Source: Rhizomys pruinosus (taxonomy: Eukaryota > Chordata > Mammalia > Rodentia > Spalacidae). From it: 64,000 bases of DNA. The notes below the pieces were generated by a model. That model saw only the letters and a program-made list of their open reading frames with translations, ran no database searches and was not told the origin of the DNA. The stretch is from positions 132,938 through 196,937 of the forward strand of contig VZQC01007071.1 in assembly GCA_009823505.1 (NCBI GenBank), written 5' to 3'. Of this stretch, positions 1 to 10,807 are shown piece by piece. The position numbers were made by a program, and so were the translations under genes. Positions within the stretch are counted from its first letter, which is position 1; each line of letters starts with the position of its first letter.

Positions 1-1637
1 AGAAAAAGCTTACCACGTGACGTGACAGTTTTAAAGGTCGGGAAGGCTAAAAGGGCAGGCTACCAACCCTGACAGGGGAAGGACATTATAATCCAAAGAA
101 ACAGCTTGTCCAGAAGCTCAAAGTCCAAGGCTCATTTTGGTGATGGTTGTGAGTGCAGCAGGAATCGCAGCAAGAGAGGAATTTCACCATACTAGCGAGG
201 TCCCTGAGGAACAGGGGAGGCTTTTGTAGTTAATTTGGAAGCAAACGTTATAATAAATGGAAAGGATTGGAATTGTGGTTTTTTGTTGTTGTTGTTTTTA
301 TATTTTTTGGAGTGTTTTGAGACAAGGTCTCCCTATAGCCCTACTGTCCTAGCACTCGCTCTGTAGACCAGGCTGGCTGAAACTCACAGAGATCCACCTG
401 CCTCTGGTTTCCACTGCTGGGATAAAAAAGTGTGTGCCACCAGCCGGCAGAGGAAGGGGAAAGGGTTTTTTTTGGTGTTTGTTTTTTATTTTTTTTAAGA
501 TTTTTATAGTGTTATTTTTTGACTATTCTCGCCACATGATCCAGTTTTTTTAAAAAACAATTATTTTTTTATAATTATGAGTGTACCTGTCTGCATGTAG
601 GTTTGTGCACAAAATCACATGTCATGCAATTGCTGGCAAGAGATTCGAAGAGGGCATTGGATTCCCCTGGAACTGGAGTTACAGATGGTCTCTTAGGCCC
701 ATGTGGGTGCTGGAGATCGACCACCTGCCTCTGCACGAGCAGTTGTGCTCTTACTGCTGAGCCATCTTCCAGCCCCTATATTTTTTATTGTTTATTTATT
801 GTGTATGAGTGTTTTGCCTGAATTTCACAAATCTTCCTGCCTCAGGGAGCTGCCTGAGTGGCAAGTCGGAGCATGGACACATGCTGAAGGGATCAGGTTG
901 CAAAACCTCTGTTCTTGAGCAGCATATATGTGAAAGTCAAGGCCGCGGTACAAAACAGTAGTAGAGTGTCATAGCAGTGTCTGCCTAGTGTACAGGAAGC
1001 CTTTGATTCAGTCTTTATTTCCATAAAATGAACAACATTAGTGATGAGAGAGCTGGTGTAGTGGGGCATCCCTCTAATATTGCCCTGCTACTAGGGCTAG
1101 GCGTGAAGAAAGGAGAGATTCAAATTTCAAAAACCAAGACTCTGGAAACCAGACTATAGCTACTTTTAGTTTTTTAATTATTTTAAAGATGTTATGAATG
1201 ACTGAACTGCATGTAGGTCCGTGGCAAGAAAGAGGGGGGCCAGGGGGTGGTCCGTAGTGCAAGGGGTGCAGGGTGGCGTGGATGTCAGCGTCGGGGAGAG
1301 AGTGGACAGGGGTAGAGAGACGACGTCTGAGAAGGAGAAGGGGTCGAAGAGAAAGAAGAAGCGGCGAGAAAAGAAACAGCGGCGGGGGGGGGGACTGGAG
1401 TGTGCGACAGAGGCGGTGTGAGCGAAGAAGAGTAAGGTGCTCGAGCGTGTAGGAGGCCGCCAGTGGTTGGGTGGGCATGTTGATCGATGAGCCATGGTTC
1501 CTCTTCGAAGAGCAGGATCAGGGGGGCCGCGTCAATTAACGTTAAAAATAAAAACTACAGCGAAGTGTGGTAGGGGGGAGGAGTAGGGGGTGGAGGCCAT
1601 TAGTTCTCGCAGCCCGGTAACCTTCTAGGGAAGGAAA
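1..1637. repeat. Degraded copy of 2649-3980
   Basis: Position 1 aligns with 2649 (AGAAAAAGCTTACCACG) and about 1617 with about 3961 (GTAACCTTCTAGGGAAG). The copy holds the same minus-strand B1 (about 316-447) and B2 (about 571-777), with dozens of small indels. The second B2 of the unit is expanded into unreadable purine-rich sequence (about 1190-1610). The errors look like uncorrected long-read sequence, not evolutionary divergence. Confidence 0.85.
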
Positions 1638-1813
1638 GGGGGGGAGAGGAAAGAGAAAGGAAGGGGAGGAGGAAAAAAGGGGAGAAAAGGGGGAGGGAGA
1701 GGGGGGAGAGGAAAAAAAAAAAAAAATGTGGGAGGGGGGGGGGGGAGAGGGTGAAATAGGGAGAAGGGGGGGAGGGGGGGAGAGAGAGGGGGGGGGGGGG
1801 GTAGGGTCGGGGA
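1638..1813. repeat. Low-complexity G/A-rich tract
   Basis: Almost pure purine, with runs of G and A. It has no counterpart after 3980 in the clean copy, so it is probably contig-end noise. Confidence 0.7.
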
Positions 1814-1814
1814 N
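1814..1814. other. Single-N contig join
   Basis: One N separates a degraded G/A-rich tail (about 1640-1813) from an A-run that starts clean sequence. The preceding 1.6 kb is repeated at 2649-3980, as expected if two overlapping contigs were abutted without merging. Confidence 0.8.
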
Positions 1815-1867
1815 AAAAAAAAAAAAAATTAACTAAATAAAAAATAAAATTAAAAAATGCTCTTAAT

Positions 1868-2014
1868 CTGGGCATGGTGGCTCACCCCTTTAATTCCACC
1901 ACTTAGGAGGCAAAAACAAGTGGATCTCTGGGAGTTCAAGGTCAGCCTGCTCTACATAGTGAGTTTCGGGAGAGCTGGGGCTACAGGGAGACCCTGTCTC
2001 AAAAAGACAAAAGA
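1868..2014 (+). mobile_element. B1 SINE
   Basis: Starts GGGCATGGTGGCTCA and ends ACCCTGTCTCAAAAAGAC; near full length. Confidence 0.85.
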
Positions 2015-2025
2015 AATGCTCCCTT

Positions 2026-2100
2026 TGGAGGCCAGTGATATGGCTTAGCAGATAAAAGCATTTGCTGTACAAACCTTATAACTTAAGTTTGATCTCCAAG
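2026..2100 (+). mobile_element. tRNA-derived SINE head, truncated
   Basis: Box-A-like GATATGGCTTAGCAGATAA followed by a B-box-like segment. It resembles the 5' part of B2 or ID elements. Confidence 0.4.
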
Positions 2101-2157
2101 ACTTGTAAAAGTTGCTCTTTGATCTCTCCATGGTTGTCCCCACGCACAATTATAATT

Positions 2158-2160
2158 GTC

Positions 2161-2204
<44 letters not shown>
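2158..2204. repeat. (ATCT)n microsatellite
   Basis: About eleven uninterrupted tetranucleotide units. Confidence 0.95.
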
Positions 2205-2376
2205 CATTGACCATTTCTTAAGCACTTGTGGTGGAGCAAAAAGTTCTCCAGAAACAAACATGGAGTAGAATGTATTATATAAAATATTAATATAGGTTAT
2301 GAAATGTGTAATGAGAAGTTATTATAATGCCACAAGGGCCGTTGGGAAGGTGTAGTCAAAAGTGACAGGGAATCCC

Positions 2377-2621
2377 GGGCTGGAGAGATAGCCTAGTGGT
2401 TAAGAGTACCGACTGCTCTTGCAGAGGACCGGGGTTCGATCCCCAGCACCCACATGGCGGCTGAGAACCATCTGTAAGTCCAATTCCAGGAGAACTCAAG
2501 TTCCAGGGGAATCCGAGACCCTCTTCTGACCTCCGCAGCATTGCACGACACGGGTGCACAGACCTACATGCAGACAGTACATTCATACACATACAAAAAT
2601 AAATTAAAAAATTAAAAAAAA
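2377..2621 (+). mobile_element. B2/B3-type SINE with clear target-site duplication
   Basis: Full length from GGGCTGGAGAGATAGCC to an A-rich tail with AATAAA. It is flanked by near-identical 18-19-bp copies of AAAGTGACAGGGAATCCC (2358-2376 and 2622-2640). It carries the internal duplication signature (AATTCCAGGAGAACTC). Confidence 0.9.
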
Positions 2622-2951
2622 AAAGGTGACAGGGAATCCCAAACTAAAAGAAAAAGCTTACCACGTTGACAGTTTTAAAGGTCGGGAAGGCTAAAAGGGC
2701 AGGCTACCAACCCTGACAGGGGAAGGACATTATAATCCAAAGAAACAGCTTGTCCAGAAGCTCAAAGTCCAAGGCTCATTTTGGTGATGGTTGTGAGTGC
2801 AGCAGGAATCGCAGCAAGAGAGGAATTTCACCATACTAGCGAGGTCCCTGAGGAACAGGGGAGGCTTTTGTAGTTAATTTGGAAGCAAACGTTATAATTA
2901 AATGGAAAGGATTGGATTGGGGTTTTTGTTGTTGTTTGTTTTATTTTTTGG

Positions 2952-3093
2952 TGTTTTTGAGACAAGGTCTCCCTATAGCCCTATCTGTCCTAGCACTCGC
3001 TCTGTAGACCAGGCTGGCCTTGAACTCACAGAGATCCACCTGCCTCTGGTTTCCAACTGCTGGGATTAAAAGTGTGTGCCACCATGCCTGGCA
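2952..3093 (-). mobile_element. B1 SINE
   Basis: Antisense B1 from TTTTTGAGACAAGGTC to CCACCATGCCTGGC. Confidence 0.85.
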
Positions 3094-3189
3094 GAAAGGG
3101 TTTTTTGGTTTTGTTTTTATTTTTTTTAAGATTTTATATATTGTTATTTTTTTATTTCTAGCCAATGATCCAGTTTTTTAAATTATTTT

Positions 3190-3392
3190 TTTATGTGTAT
3201 GAGTGTACTGTCTGCATGTAGGTTGGTGCACCCATGTCATGCAATGCTGCAGAGATCAGAAGAGGGCATTGGATTCCCCTGGAACTGGAGTTAAAGATGG
3301 TTCTTAGCCACAATGTGGGTGCTGGGAATCGAACCCGGGTCCTCTGCAAGAGCAGTTGGTGCTCTTAACTGCTGAGCCATCTCTCCAGCCCC
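3190..3392 (-). mobile_element. B2/B3-type SINE
   Basis: Antisense copy running from TATGTGTATGAGTGTAC to GAGCCATCTCTCCAGCCCC. Confidence 0.9.
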
Positions 3393-3761
3393 TATATATT
3401 GTTATTTTATGTGTATGAGTGTTTTGCCTGAATTCCTCAAAATCTTCCTGCCTCAGACTCCTGAGTGGAATTACAGCCATGCTGAGGGATCAGGTTGCAA
3501 AACCTCTGTTCTTGAGCAGCATATAGTGAAAGTCAAGGCCTGCGGTACATAAACAGTAGTAGAGTGTCTAGCGTGTCTGCCTAGTGTACAGGAAGCCTTT
3601 GATTCAGTCTTTATTTCCATAAAATGAACAACATTAGTGATGAGAGAGCTGGTGTAGTGGGGCATCCCTCTAATCCCTGCTACTAGGGAGGCTGAGAAAG
3701 GAAGATTCCAAGTTCAAACCAGACTGGAAACCAGACATATCCTTCTTTTTTTTTTTTTTTA

Positions 3762-3961
3762 AAGTGTATGAATGCACTGTCTGCATGTAGGTCTGTGCAC
3801 CCGTGTCGTGCAATGCTGCGGAGGTCAGAAGAGGGCATCCGATCCCCCCGGGACTGGAGTCAAAGACGGCTCTCAGCCGCCATGTGGGTGCTGGGGATCG
3901 AACCCAGGTCCTCTGCAAGAGCAGTCGGCGCTCTTAACCGCTAGGCCATTTCTCCAGCCCC
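3762..3961 (-). mobile_element. B2/B3-type SINE
   Basis: Antisense copy preceded by a poly-T run. High CpG retention (GGATCGAACC, TCGGCGCTC) suggests a young insertion. Confidence 0.9.
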
Positions 3962-4006
3962 TGTAACCTTCTAGGGAAGTGTTTCTCCAGTAAAAAAGTC
4001 CAAAAG

Positions 4007-4008
<2 letters not shown>

Positions 4009-4045
<37 letters not shown>

Positions 4046-4063
4046 TTCATTTATTTATTTATT
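4009..4063. repeat. (TTTA)n microsatellite, tail of a B1
   Basis: Tetranucleotide run next to a minus-strand B1; it probably grew from that element's A-rich tail. Confidence 0.9.
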
Positions 4064-4196
4064 TCGAGACAGGTTCTCCCTGTAGTTCCAGCTGTCCTGA
4101 ACTCACTATGTAGACCAAACTGGCCTTGAACTCACAGGGATGACTGCCTCTGCCTCCCAAGTGCAGGGATTAAAGCGTGCACCACCACACCTGGTT
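4062..4196 (-). mobile_element. B1 SINE
   Basis: Antisense B1, TTTCGAGACAGGTTCTCC to CCACCACACCTGG. Confidence 0.8.
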
Positions 4197-4387
4197 GAAA
4201 GTTTTAATTTTTTATTCTATATATACATAATACATATGCATTTGTGCTGGGTGGAAAGCAGAACTTTATGCATGCTTGGCAAGTACTCGCTCACCAAGCT
4301 ACACCCCAGTCCTCAAATATTCAAACCTTCTTGGGATCTTTGAGTCTTCTGCTTAGCAAATGTCTTCTCTTAGAAATTGGGAGAAAA

Positions 4388-4510
4388 CTGGGTGTGGTGG
4401 TACATGCTTGTATTGCCAGCACTTAGGAGGCTGAGCCAGGAGAATCACAAGCTCAAAGCCAGCCTGGGTTACAGAGTAGGACCCTGTCTCAAAATAAATA
4501 AATAAAAAAG
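4388..4510 (+). mobile_element. Diverged B1-like SINE
   Basis: CTGGGTGTGGTGGTACATGC start with older, diverged body and (AAAT)n tail. Confidence 0.65.
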
Positions 4511-4645
4511 TATCTGAGAGTTGCTACAGGACCAACATAAGGTCACTTGGTCTGCCCACCTGGGTCGGGACTCAAAAACGCATAACTTTTCTTTCTCTTC
4601 TGTCGCTTCAGATGCTGGCCAGAGCCCCCCCCCCCCAAATTTTAT

Positions 4646-4756
4646 TTGAGATAGGGGCTTGTATAGCTCATGTAGCCTAGACTGGCCTCACACTTGCTAT
4701 GAAATAGAGGCTGGCTTGAAGTGCTAGGACTATAGTTGTATCATCACTCCCAGCTA
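4646..4756 (-). mobile_element. Old B1-like fragment
   Basis: TTGAGATAGGGGCTTG to CACTCCCAGCT; strongly diverged. Confidence 0.5.
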
Positions 4757-4808
4757 AGGGGTTTTTATTTCAAATATAAATTGATTGTTAAAAACTTGGG
4801 AATTCTAG

Positions 4809-4957
4809 CCAGGCATGGTGGTGCATACCTTTAATCTCAGCACTTGGGAGGCAGAGACAGGCAGATCTCTGTGAGTTCAAGGCCAGCCTGGTCTACATAG
4901 CGAGCTCCAGTCCAGCTGGAACTAAAGGGAGACCCCATCTAAAAAAACAAAACAAAA
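4809..4957 (+). mobile_element. B1 SINE
   Basis: CCAGGCATGGTGGTGCATAC to an A-rich tail of AAAAC units. Confidence 0.85.
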
Positions 4958-5257
4958 CAAAAAAAACTTGGAAATTCTAAAGATAAAACACAGAGCGTAA
5001 AGATTACTAATGAAAAAACAAAGATTGTCTTTCACCAAAAATAAATACTATAAACACTTTGTAGTATATTCGTTCTGTCTTTTTTTGGATTCACACAACA
5101 CACACTTGCAAATCAGGGATCCTTCTGAAAATAGTTTTTCTCATGACAAGATATTTTGTATTTTTGTATGTCATTAAATCCGTTATCCATAACAATCTGT
5201 TAGTGCCATAACACTAATATGTCATAAAGATACATAGAGTTAGATCAGACTTAGGGA

Positions 5258-5345
5258 CACCTGCTTTTAATACCAGGACTCTGGAGGCAGCAGACAGTAG
5301 AGCTGTGTGAGTTTGAGACCAGCCTAGTTAGTGAAGGCCTGCCTT
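5258..5345 (+). mobile_element. Old B1-like fragment
   Basis: CTTTTAATACCAGGACTC and GTTTGAGACCAGCCTAG retain the B1 body only. Confidence 0.5.
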
Positions 5346-5357
5346 AAGAAAAAGGAC

Positions 5358-5509
5358 CAGGCATGGTGGTGCACACCTTTAATCCCAGCATTCTGGGAGG
5401 TGGATCTCTGTGAGTTCAAGGCCAGCCTGGTCTACATAGCAAGTTCCAGGCCAGCTGGGGCTACCAGAGAGACCCTGTCTCAAAATGACCAAAAAAAAAA
5501 AAAAAAAAA
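5358..5509 (+). mobile_element. B1 SINE
   Basis: Near-consensus body missing a few bases around GCATTCTGGGAGGTGG; long A tail. Confidence 0.85.
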
Positions 5510-5528
5510 ATGGAGACCAAGCTGAAAG

Positions 5529-5746
5529 GGGCTGGAGATACAGTTCAGCAGTTAAGAGCACCAGCTGCTCTTCTTGCAGGACCCAGGTTCATCTCTCAGC
5601 ACCCACACTACACTAACAACAGTCTGTTAACTCCTGTTCCAGGTAAATCCAACATCATCTTCTGACTCCATAGGTATTGCATGACATGGGTGCACTTACA
5701 CACATCCAGGCAATATACTCATATACATGAAATGAAATGAAATAAA
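5529..5746 (+). mobile_element. B2/B3-type SINE
   Basis: GGGGCTGGAGATACAGTTCAG start; diverged 3' half ending in repeated AAATG units. Confidence 0.75.
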
Positions 5747-6004
5747 GAATATACTAGACCATTCTATCTCCTTCCTACTTCCTCATTTCCATTCTTGGAA
5801 GTCAAAAGGAAACCTCAGAATGGGAATCAACTGCAACGTTTTACAAAAAACAGGCAAGCTTTGTAGTGGATTTTTTTCTTCCCGCTAATGAATAGCAATG
5901 ACCCATTGGTTTGCTGGCTCTTTGCCACTGACTGGCACCTTTTTACCCCGAAGAGCCACATTGGGCACAAAGTGGTTTGGGGTTGATTTTTGCTGCTGTT
6001 TTCT

Positions 6005-6079
6005 TTTGGCAGTGCTGGGGACGGAACCCAAAGCCAGGCCAGGCCAGGCCTCTACAACTGAGCCATCCCTCCAGCCCTT
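6005..6079 (-). mobile_element. ID-like SINE fragment
   Basis: Antisense tRNA-derived text (GTGCTGGGGACGGAACCC and CTGAGCCATCCCTCCAGCCC) with a short AGGCC repeat. Confidence 0.55.
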
Positions 6080-6351
6080 TTTTGTCTATCTGTTTCTGGC
6101 TTTGTTATTTTTGTGTATGTATACTTAGCATTTTTGTTTGTTTGGGGTATACGTGTTATATTTTGTGCCAATCTGATTAGGTAGCCCAAGCCAGCCGAGA
6201 ACTCACCATACCCTTATCTCCATGTTCCCAGTGATGGGACTGTCCACCTGACTAAGTATTTTGAAATCCAAAGACATGATACCTTGAATGGGGAGCCCCA
6301 TATGGTTTGATGTATAGTTTCTCTTTTTTTTTTTTTATTTTATTTACTTTT

Positions 6352-6553
6352 TTTATGTGTATGGGTGTACTGTCTGCATGTAGGTTTGTGCACCTGTGTC
6401 GTGCAATGCCGCGGAGGTCAGAAGAGGGTGTCGGATTCCCCTGGAACTGAGTTAAAGATGGTTCTCAGCCGCCATATGGGTGCTGGGTATCGAACCCAGG
6501 TCCTCTGCAAGAGTAGTCGGCACTCTTAACCGCTAGGCCATCTCTCCAGCCCG
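6352..6553 (-). mobile_element. B2/B3-type SINE
   Basis: Antisense copy with CpG-rich consensus body, preceded by T-rich sequence. Confidence 0.9.
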
Positions 6554-6641
6554 ATATATAGTTTCAAAAGCTATCATAAAACTTACTGACCATTAGTGCA
6601 AAAGACTGATTTTGTTCTTAATATATCTACCTCTTTTTTTG

Positions 6642-6694
6642 GGGGGGGGTCTTTTTCGAGATGTAGACCAAGCTGGCCTTGACCTCACAGAGAT
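6642..6694 (-). mobile_element. Truncated B1 fragment
   Basis: TCGAGATGTAGACCAAGCTGG only; the rest of the element is missing. Confidence 0.5.
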
Positions 6695-6708
6695 TTTGTT
6701 GTTGTTGT

Positions 6709-6842
6709 TATGAGACTCTCCATGTAGCCACAGCTGGCCTGAAACTGGCTATGTAGACCAGGCTGGCCTTGAACTTGCAGAGATCTACTTGCCTCTGGCT
6801 CCTGAATGCTGGGATTAAAGGCATGTGCCACCATGCCTGGCA
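6709..6842 (-). mobile_element. B1 SINE
   Basis: Antisense B1 preceded by (GTT)n, ending CCACCATGCCTGGC. Confidence 0.8.
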
Positions 6843-6870
6843 ATTTTTTTTAAAAAGGAAATGTATTACA

Positions 6871-6976
6871 GTGGGGCATGGTGGCACAAGCCTTTAATCC
6901 TGGCGCTTGGGAGGCAGAGGCAAAGGCAGGCAGATTGTGAATTCAAGGCCAGCCCAGTCTACATCTCGAAAAAGAC
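6871..6976 (+). mobile_element. Internally deleted B1 SINE
   Basis: Begins GGGGCATGGTGGCACAAG; jumps from CCCAGTCTACATCTCG to the AAAAAGACC end, lacking about 40 bp. Confidence 0.75.
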
Positions 6977-7165
6977 CCCCCCCACAAAATTAAAAAACAC
7001 AGTCTATTGCAGTAATGGTCAATAAGTTTTATGATTGCTTTTGAAACTGTTTATCAAATTGTATATTTCTTATTAAGAACCTTGAAGGCCAGGGCTGTAA
7101 GATGTATATTTCATAATCATGTCCATGTTATCCTGGCTGAGGTACATTTGGGTAAGAAAATGTAA

Positions 7166-7484
<319 letters not shown>

Positions 7485-7519
7485 GCGATTTGAGAACTTA
7501 TTATGGAAGGTAATTTACA

Positions 7520-7619
<100 letters not shown>

Positions 7620-7620
<1 letters not shown>

Positions 7621-7745
7621 TTTTTGAAAGAGGGTCTCCCTTTTGTCCCAGTTGGCCTAGAGCTCACAGAGATCTGCCTCTGCCTCTGCCTCTGCCTCTG
7701 CCTCCTTAAGTGATGAGATTAAAGGCATGAGTCACCATACCCTGC
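7620..7745 (-). mobile_element. B1 SINE
   Basis: The first 67 bp are identical to 7353-7419. It then carries four extra CTCTGC units before a normal B1 end. Confidence 0.8.
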
Positions 7746-7804
7746 AGTAACACATTTCTTTCTTTTTTTTATTTTTAAAATTTTTTTAAATTTTATTTAT
7801 TTCT

Positions 7805-8022
7805 GTATGTGTATGAATATACTGTCTGCATGCAGGTTTGTGCACCCGTGTCGTGCAATGCCGTGGAGGTCAGAAGAAGGGGTTGGATTCCCCTGGAACT
7901 GGAGTTCTCCTGGAATTGGAATTTCGGATGGTTCTCGGCCACCATGTGGGTGCTGGGGATTGAACCCGGGTCCTCCGTAAGAGCGGTCGGCACTCTTAAC
8001 CGCTAGGCCATCTCTCCAGCCT
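7805..8022 (-). mobile_element. B2/B3-type SINE, internal-duplication subfamily
   Basis: Antisense copy with CTGGAGTTCTCCTGGAATTG, the duplicated segment typical of one subfamily here. Confidence 0.9.
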
Positions 8023-8049
8023 CCACATTTCTTTCTAAAAAGAAATTAA

Positions 8050-8203
8050 CTGGCATGGTGGCTCATGCCTTTAGTCCCAGCACTCAGGAGCCAGAGGCAA
8101 GTGAATCTCTGTGAGTTCAAGGCCATCCTCCAGCCTGGTCTACATAGCTAGTTTCAGGCCAGCTGTGGCTATAGGGAAACTCTTTCTGAGAAAGAACAAA
8201 AAA
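8050..8203 (+). mobile_element. B1 SINE
   Basis: ACTGGCATGGTGGCTCATGC start; contains a small CATCCTCCAGCCTGG insertion. Confidence 0.8.
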
Positions 8204-8705
8204 TATTTTTGGAAACCTTAGCTTTGAAGTCAGAACTGAGGGATGCTATCACTCTCTGGTGTGATCTTAGCATACTAGATCTCTTTGCCCAGCATTTTTT
8301 ATTGTTAACTGTAAAAGAGCCCTGCCTCTATAGGAGGATTAAATGACCTTTTTGTTCCCTTCCTACTAGAGATTGAATCTTGGGCCTCACACAAGCTAGG
8401 CAACCACTCTATTGCTGGGCTACTGTCACTGGTGTGGTTAAATGAAGTAATCTATGTGTAGATTCACACACAGGAGGCACATGATAGATAGGGCTTATTT
8501 TTCAGTCTTGTCTGGGCTGTAAGGCAGACTCTGTAGAACTACCAGACTGTGTTGGGCATCTCAAAAGAACATAACACCATACATGGTTTCTCACCTAAAG
8601 GAATTTTCTAGTTCAGTTTCTTGTTGTGTTCTCTATGATGACAATATGTTTTTCCTGTGAAATAAATCTCTTTGTGTTTTCTGGTTTTTAAAATAAAGAG
8701 TTTAG
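8204..8705. other. Mostly unique DNA
   Basis: No gene seen. A weak ID-like antisense segment may lie near 8365-8440. Confidence 0.4.
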
Positions 8706-8852
8706 CAGGGCGTGGTGGCGAACACCTTTAATCCTAGCACTCAGGAGGCAGAGGCAGGTGGATCTTTGTGAGTTCAAGGCCAGCCTGGTCTATAGAGTGA
8801 GTTCCAGGACAGCTGGGGCTACAAGGAGACCTTGTCTCGAAAAGACCAAAAA

Positions 8853-8895
<43 letters not shown>

Positions 8896-8897
8896 AA
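8706..8897 (+). mobile_element. B1 SINE with (AAAT)n tail
   Basis: GCAGGGCGTGGTGGCGAACAC to GTCTCGAAAAGACC, then a pure AAAT run (8849-8897). Confidence 0.9.
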
Positions 8898-8948
8898 TGA
8901 AGGGTTCGTTTTGTTGTTGTTTCTTTGTGGATTTTTTTTTTTTTTTGG

Positions 8949-9096
8949 TTTTTTCAAGACAGGGTCTCCCTGTAGCCCCAGCTGTCCTGGAATTCGCTCT
9001 GTACACCAGGCTGGCCTTGAACTTTCCACAAAGATCGCCTGCCTCTGCCTCGCCAAGGCTTCAGATTTAAATCGGTTGCACAGCACCACGCCCTGC
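8949..9096 (-). mobile_element. B1 SINE
   Basis: Antisense B1 close to consensus in its left half; several single-base insertions in the right half. Confidence 0.8.
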
Positions 9097-9237
9097 TTTT
9101 GTTTTGCTTTTTATGCAGCCCAGGCTTGCCTTACAATTTGACATTAAAACTCTTGGCTCACAGGATTACAGGCCACATAACCACCACCACCCTGGTTTTT
9201 TTTAAAAGGAAAAATTCTTCAAGGAAATGTGTTATCG

Positions 9238-9472
9238 GGGCTGGAAGAGATGGCCTAGCGGTTTAAGGGCGCCGACTTCTCTTGATCGAGGACCCAGGTG
9301 TTTTGATCCCCAGCACCGCATTGGCAAGTGAGAACCATCTTTAACTTCCAGTTCCAGGCAGGGGAATCCGAGACCCACTCTTTTGCTGGAACCTCCGAGG
9401 GGCATTGCAATGACACGGGTGCACAGACCTTCATTGCAGACAGTACATTCATTATCACAAAAAAAAATAAAA
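9238..9472 (+). mobile_element. B2/B3-type SINE in an error-rich patch
   Basis: Recognisable from GGGCTGGAAGAGATGGCC to a CATTCATTATCAC tail, with frequent one- and two-base insertions that look like sequencing errors. Confidence 0.75.
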
Positions 9473-9523
9473 AATAAATTTTAAAAAAAAAGAGGAAAAA
9501 AGAAAATGGTGTATTGTCCAAAG

Positions 9524-9670
9524 CGGGCAATGGTAGGGCACGGCCTTTAATCCTAGCGACTCCGGGAGCAGAGCAGGTGTTCTTCTATGAGGTTCAAGGC
9601 CAGGCTTGAATCCCCAGGAGCAAGCTCGCAGGCCAGCTAGGGACGTAAGGGGAGACCCTGTCTCCAAAAA
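9524..9670 (+). mobile_element. B1 SINE in the same error-rich patch
   Basis: GGCAATGGTAGGGCACGGCC start, GACCCTGTCTCCAAAAATAC end, many small indels. Confidence 0.7.
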
Positions 9671-9839
9671 TACGAAAAAAAAAAATAAATAAATAAGAAG
9701 AATGAAAGAAAGAAGTAAGGAAGGATCGAGAGAGAGAAAGAAGGAAAGAGAGACGAGAGATGGACTGAGAAGAAAAGGTAGCGAAACTAATCAAAATAAG
9801 AAAAAAACAAAAAAGACAGAAGAGGAAGAGATGAGAGAG

Positions 9840-9945
<106 letters not shown>

Positions 9946-9961
9946 AAAAAATGTTATCCCA

Positions 9962-10109
9962 GCCTGGTGTGGTAACACACACCTTTAATCCCAGCACTCT
10001 GGTGACAGAGACAGGCTGATCTCTGTCAATTCAAGGACAGCCTGGTCTATAAATCAAGTTCCAGGCCAGCTGGGGCTACAGGGAAACCATGTCTCAAAAT
10101 TACAAAAAA
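9962..10109 (+). mobile_element. B1 SINE
   Basis: GCCTGGTGTGGTAACACACAC start, CATGTCTCAAAATTAC end. Confidence 0.85.
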
Positions 10110-10135
10110 AAAGAAAAAGGAAAATGTTATCCTTG

Positions 10136-10252
10136 GGCCTGATAGCACAAGCCTGTAATCCCAGTAACTACAGGTAGATGGGGCACTGAGATAAGAGGAT
10201 TGCAAGTTCAAGGGCAGCCTGGGCAATTTATGGAGAGCCTATCTCAAAAACT
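10136..10252 (+). mobile_element. Old B1-like SINE
   Basis: GGCCTGATAGCACAAGCCTG to GCCTATCTCAAAAAC; lacks the modern B1 central region. Confidence 0.6.
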
Positions 10253-10263
10253 TTACTACAAGC

Positions 10264-10411
10264 CAGGCGTGGTGGTAGACATCTTTAATCCCAGCACTTG
10301 AGAGGCAGAGGTAGGTGGATCTCTGTGAGTTCGAGGCCAGCCTGGTCTACATAGCGAGTTCCAGGCCAGCTGGGGCTGCAGGGAGGCTGACTTCAGAAGA
10401 CCAAAAAAAAA
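10264..10411 (+). mobile_element. B1 SINE
   Basis: CCAGGCGTGGTGGTAGACATC start with a short deletion near the GAGGCTGACTTCAG end. Confidence 0.85.
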
Positions 10412-10807
10412 ACCCCCAAAAACAAAACTGTTAACCAAATGAAGCATTTTGGTCAGATCAGGCCACAGGCTACTGGGTCACACTGTCTCATCTGACCCTT
10501 GTCATTTAGCTTTCTTCTTGGGGTCACCCTAGGCTCTCTGAAAAGCCTCCCAAAGTACCTAGAAAGGGCTCTATGCAAATTAGTATTTTGTAGCAAAAAT
10601 ACGCATTAGGCACTGAACACTGAACTCCAGTAACAGGCAAAATTTTTACCTAATGAAGAGGAGGATCATTGTTTTCATATTGGTGTTAAACACTGAGACG
10701 AGAGGCCTTCCAGCAAAATTGTCGTGTAGGGAACAACACTCTCTTGTCCATGGCTTTGAGTGCTTGGTTAATCAGAACCACTCCTGAGACATTTATTCCT
10801 TTTTTTT
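10412..10807. other. Unique stretch
   Basis: No gene or recognisable repeat. Confidence 0.4.

Larger units (their letters stand above)
2649..3980. repeat. Clean copy of the duplicated 1.3-kb segment
   Basis: It matches 1-1637 in order and orientation, with a minus-strand B1 and two minus-strand B2 copies in place. Confidence 0.85.

Noticed and set aside
2158..2204. Possible CRISPR-like spaced repeats
   Set aside because: Repeats are microsatellites or dispersed SINEs without regular unique spacers, and the DNA is clearly mammalian.
2377..2450. tRNA-like A and B boxes at many positions
   Set aside because: These are heads of tRNA-derived SINEs followed by SINE bodies and A-rich tails, not tRNA genes.
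3772..3966. Recurring small frames with MYCLHVGLCT or CRGGQKRVSDSPGTG-like peptides
   Set aside because: They are translations of antisense B2/B3 SINEs and recur wherever such a SINE lies.
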